From: Rhizophlyctis rosea
Taxonomy: Eukaryota > Chytridiomycota > Chytridiomycetes > Rhizophlyctidales > Rhizophlyctidaceae
DNA length: 10,990 nucleotides
Assembly (NCBI GenBank): GCA_027596075.1
Contig: JADGJC010000315.1
Span: 33,971 to 44,960, forward strand
Direction: 5' to 3'
Part shown: positions 8,270 to 10,990 of the stretch, one piece after another
Numbering within the stretch: the first letter of the stretch is position 1
Layout of the letters: the number at the start of each line of letters is the position of its first letter
Position numbers and translations under genes: made by a program
Notes under the pieces: generated by a model
The model's database searches: none
The model's input: the letters and a program-made list of their open reading frames with translations, nothing else
What the model was told of the DNA's origin: nothing

Positions 8270-8901
8270 ATCTGTCTGGCGGTTACTCCACATTAGGGAT
8301 GGTCGCTTGAAGCTTCTTCCTCCAAGATCAAAATTCTTTATGAAGGTGCTCACATCCGTCTTACATGCGCATTGAAAAGCCGCTTTGCTTACGAGGGGGT
8401 GAATTGGTATGCGGTGCACCACTGATGAATTGGAACTTTGAAGCGGCAGAGTATGATTGAAAATCGCCTGCCCGCAATGTGAGGACGATTCAACTTTGAA
8501 GCTGGAGCTCCTAGACTCCGCAACTTGGACCACCTCAGCGAATTCACCGCCCCACAATGACTTTGCATCGGCTGCCTCGGCCTTCACCAAATGCAATGCC
8601 ATTGTTTACAAGTGGCGCAGCGCGCAGCGTGGTGTAGTTAGCGCGTCTTTCGTATTGTTCTGGCCAGCCGTTCAATGGTGCGGCCGATGCCATTCATTGT
8701 CATTCAATTCGAACTGTGCTTTCATTTAGTTTGTCTGGCTGGATTTTGGCAGGCAGCTGGATAACGGGAGCTTAGATTGACATGTCACGAGTAAAACCGA
8801 CAGCTTTCAAACTTTGCCAGGGCGGGCAGAGCAACTCAATTCAACGCGAGGTTTGAGAGCAGAAGTCTGAACTAATCAGATTCAATCAATGGCCGAAGCA
8901 C

Positions 8902-8999
8902 CTTCATTGCACAAGAGTATATGATTTGGGTCAGCATTGCGAAGCCGCATCTTCATCACACAAGAGTCCATGATTTGGGTGCGCATTCCAAGTTTGCAT
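8902..8999. repeat. 49-bp imperfect tandem duplication (two copies)
   Basis: Units at 8902-8950 and 8951-8999 are both exactly 49 bp and abut with no gap. They match at 37 of 49 positions without indels. The best-conserved core is CACAAGAG--- followed by ATGATTTGGGT. It lies in intergenic DNA about 600 bp upstream of the esterase start. Divergence suggests an old duplication. It could be a duplicated regulatory site, but nothing identifies a factor. Confidence 0.85.
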
Positions 9000-9503
9000 A
9001 GAAAAAAAGCTGCAAAACGTTGCCACCAATGACCATTTGCAACCGAGCATTATTCGCAATATTCAGTAAGCAGAATATGAGGTAGAATATGCTGATCCCA
9101 CCACAAGCCTTCGCCAAATCTGCAATGAATGTAGCAAGACAGAACCTTGGAGCAAAGGGACGAAAGAAACACATGCGCATGCGGTCAAAAGTTACACAAA
9201 TATGACCAACATTGAGCTGGCCGCCACGCAGAACGCGAACCCTTGGGCTTCCCTGACCGCATTTTGCCATCTCCCCAACATCCTCCGTCCATGTTAGGCA
9301 TCACCTTCACTCTGAAGAGCGGCCTCCATCATACACAAGACGGATGAACGACTCATTTGTTGAAAACGTTCGTCAAACCTGTGTTCCATGATCCACTTTT
9401 CTGGCTCACTGCGCAGTGGCGTTGTGTTGCCGGGCCACTTTTATGGACTTCGTTGGAGCGCAAATGGAGAATCCGAAATGATGAGAGAATCTCAATGGAA
9501 TGG

Positions 9504-9510
9504 TATAAAA
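9504..9510 (+). promoter_or_regulatory. TATA box of the secreted esterase gene
   Basis: TATAAAA on the plus strand lies 80 bases before the ATG at 9590, implying a leader of roughly 50 nt. It is a consensus match at a standard position, the best promoter element in the window. Confidence 0.6.
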
Positions 9511-9589
9511 CAACCGAATAACCGATTGAGAAGGATCGTCTCTTCTACCGCCCTTGCCAATTCTCCGTCCATAAGCTGTCCCGAACGCC

Positions 9590-10990
9590 ATGAAAGTCCT
9601 CAGCGTCCTAGCCGTCACTTCACTCAGCAGCTTAGCTGCCGCGGCGTCCTACTCGACTCCCTTCTTTGGCACCATCACTGATATGGTATCCTTCGGCGAC
9701 AGTTACACCGACGAGTCGCGAAGTCGGTAGACCTTGCTCATATTTTGGTGGATCATAATGACATGGAACGATTAGCTGACCCGTTCATCTCTCTCACCTC
9801 CAGTTGGATACTTCATCGGTCACAATGATACTGCTCCACCTGCTGGTTGGGAAGCTCCTCCGGTTCGTAAATACTTGCTGGAGGGGTTCTATGATGAATG
9901 GAATGATGATCGGCCCCTTTTATCCCTTTGCTAGAGCAACAGCACGGCCACAGGTGGCAAGTCTTGGGCTAGGATTGCGTCTGAGCTTTCTGGGATTAAG
10001 GTATGCATAGGAACAATGATAGCTGGGTTCGGAAGGAATGCGATGCTGAAGGCGCTGTCACATTTACAGCTTCACAACTACGCGGTGTCTGGCTCTGTGT
10101 GTTCGAACGAGCTTACACCCAAATACTGGTAAGTTGCGGGTGATTGAGGGAGACTAAGGACACCTTTGCGTTATGGAAGCGTGAAATCCTGATCATCATG
10201 ACCCCATCACGTAGCTCATGCCTAAAAACCGGCATCCCCTTCCCATCCGTAACGGAATACGAAGTCCCCGCTTTCTTCGCGGACCAAAAGGTTTGGCAGA
10301 AGCAGGGTAAAGCCATCAACTACAAGAAGACTGTGTTCACTATTTGGATTGGTACCAGTAAGTGTCCTCCTTCCTCGCCCCAAACAACCTATAACAGATA
10401 CTGATCCCAAGATCCACCATTAGACGACCTCGGCAACGGCGCACTGACGACAAATGACCAACTCTACGGTTCAACCCTCGTGGACGTGACCAACTGTGCG
10501 GTCAACCTCGTAAAGACTTTGTACAAGGCTGGTGCACGCAACTTCATCTTCCAAAACGTCTCGCCCTTGGATAAGATGCCTCTGTATGCCACGCCTGCCA
10601 ACGGCGGCGTTACGGACGATAACGTATGTCATTCACATTTGGTATCGGGGATCATGTTTGTCACGCATGCATGTTGATCAGCTTCCGCGCCCTTTGTACA
10701 GCACTTCTTCCCCAACAAGCTGGAAGCATTCCACGGCAACTACACCGCCGTCACTCAGCGCGTCAAGGAACTCGTCCTCACTGCTAATCAAATTTACAAG
10801 TATCAGCTCAACTCCCTTTCCGAAGATTTGGATGGCGTGAAGATTGCGTACTTTGATTCGCACGCTGTGGTATGCAATCTTGCCCCCACCCAGATGATCG
10901 TGAGGCCTCCATCTAATGTGCTCCTCTTTCCCCGAAGTTCTTGGACATCATCGCCACTCCCAAGAAATTCCTCGCCGCTCCCTACACCGT
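9590..10990 (+). CDS. Secreted SGNH/GDSL esterase, CE16 acetylesterase-like, 8 exons in window, 3' end truncated
   Basis: Exons are 9590-9722, 9804-9862, 9935-10000, 10070-10128, 10215-10357, 10424-10623, 10702-10869 and 10938-10990 (continues past the window), giving 293 residues so far. Residues 1-19 (MKVLSVLAVTSLSSLAAAA) form a signal peptide. The SGNH blocks are in order: block I FGDSYTDE with nucleophile S38; block II glycine G94 in NYAVSGSVC; block III GTNDLGN with N154; block V DSH with D272 and H274. Phrases such as SNSTATGGKSWARI, FPSVTEYEVPAFFAD and PLYATPANGGV are typical of fungal CE16/GDSL acylhydrolases, which remove acetyl or acyl groups from carbohydrates or lipids outside the cell. 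All blocks are intact, so the enzyme should be active. Seven introns of 66-86 bp interrupt it. Introns 1 and 2 use weak donors (GTCGGT and GTTCGT), but only these keep the family sequence in frame. The fourth junction (KYC-SCLKT) is the least certain. The exact substrate is not readable. Confidence 0.92.

Larger units (their letters stand above)
8113..9589. other. Divergent intergenic region, no gene seen
   Basis: About 1.48 kb between the start codons of the small membrane-protein gene (minus) and the secreted esterase gene (plus). It carries a TATA box near each end and a 49-bp tandem duplication in the middle (8902-8999). The best frame is a 104-codon minus-strand ORF starting with ATG at 9270. 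It has a hydrophobic patch but no recognisable family and no clear promoter, so I do not call it. The plus-strand frame at 8457 begins with TTG, not ATG, and is also not called. Confidence 0.6.

Noticed and set aside
8012..8602. 196-codon minus-strand frame with a proline-rich end
   Set aside because: The proline run is a frame-shifted reading of the Leu-rich signal-peptide exon; the other frame gives a coherent signal peptide joined to a membrane helix by a textbook intron.
8956..9270. 104-codon minus-strand frame with a hydrophobic patch
   Set aside because: No recognisable family; it overlaps the second 49-bp repeat unit and has no splice partner or clear promoter. It is possible but unsupported.

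Overview
This looks like nuclear DNA of a filamentous ascomycete (Pezizomycotina). The evidence is short spliceosomal introns, mostly 56-92 bp, with GTRNGT-type donors, CTNAY-like branch points and YAG acceptors; widely spaced single genes on both strands; and protein families typical of moulds. There is no prokaryotic architecture. A finer placement cannot be made from the window alone.

Layout, left to right. Bases 1-685 are the 3' flank of the first gene. At 686-2746 (minus) lies a five-exon ferric reductase/NADPH-oxidase-like membrane flavocytochrome, about 583 aa. Bases 2747-3868 are a gene-poor stretch holding its promoter side and some decayed short repeats. At 3869-4515 (minus) is a two-exon GNAT acetyltransferase, about 192 aa. 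A shared 624-bp upstream region separates it from a divergent MBOAT lysophospholipid acyltransferase (ALE1-like) at 5140-7427 (plus). That gene has six exons in the preferred model, and two of its introns have uncertain structure. After a 313-bp convergent spacer comes a small two-exon gene at 7741-8112 (minus) encoding a 103-aa protein with a signal peptide and one membrane span, which I do not recognise. A 1.5-kb intergenic stretch contains a 49-bp tandem duplication and a TATA box. It leads into an eight-exon secreted SGNH/GDSL esterase (CE16-like) from 9590 that runs off the right edge.

The genes do not form an obvious pathway cluster: metal or superoxide redox chemistry at a membrane, small-molecule or protein acetylation, ER phospholipid remodelling, a small membrane protein, and an extracellular esterase. 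This looks like an ordinary housekeeping/accessory mix, not a biosynthetic cluster.

The most striking structure is not a gene. In every gene the coding strand is C-rich just after each exon begins and G-rich towards its end, then resets at the next intron. This sawtooth strand skew is carried mainly by synonymous codon choice. Other points worth a second look are a 75-nt in-frame candidate cassette exon and a 39-nt candidate microexon in the acyltransferase gene, a G-quadruplex-like run in its last exon, an 18-bp tandem duplication that copies its stop codon in frame, and two atypical splice donors in the esterase gene.
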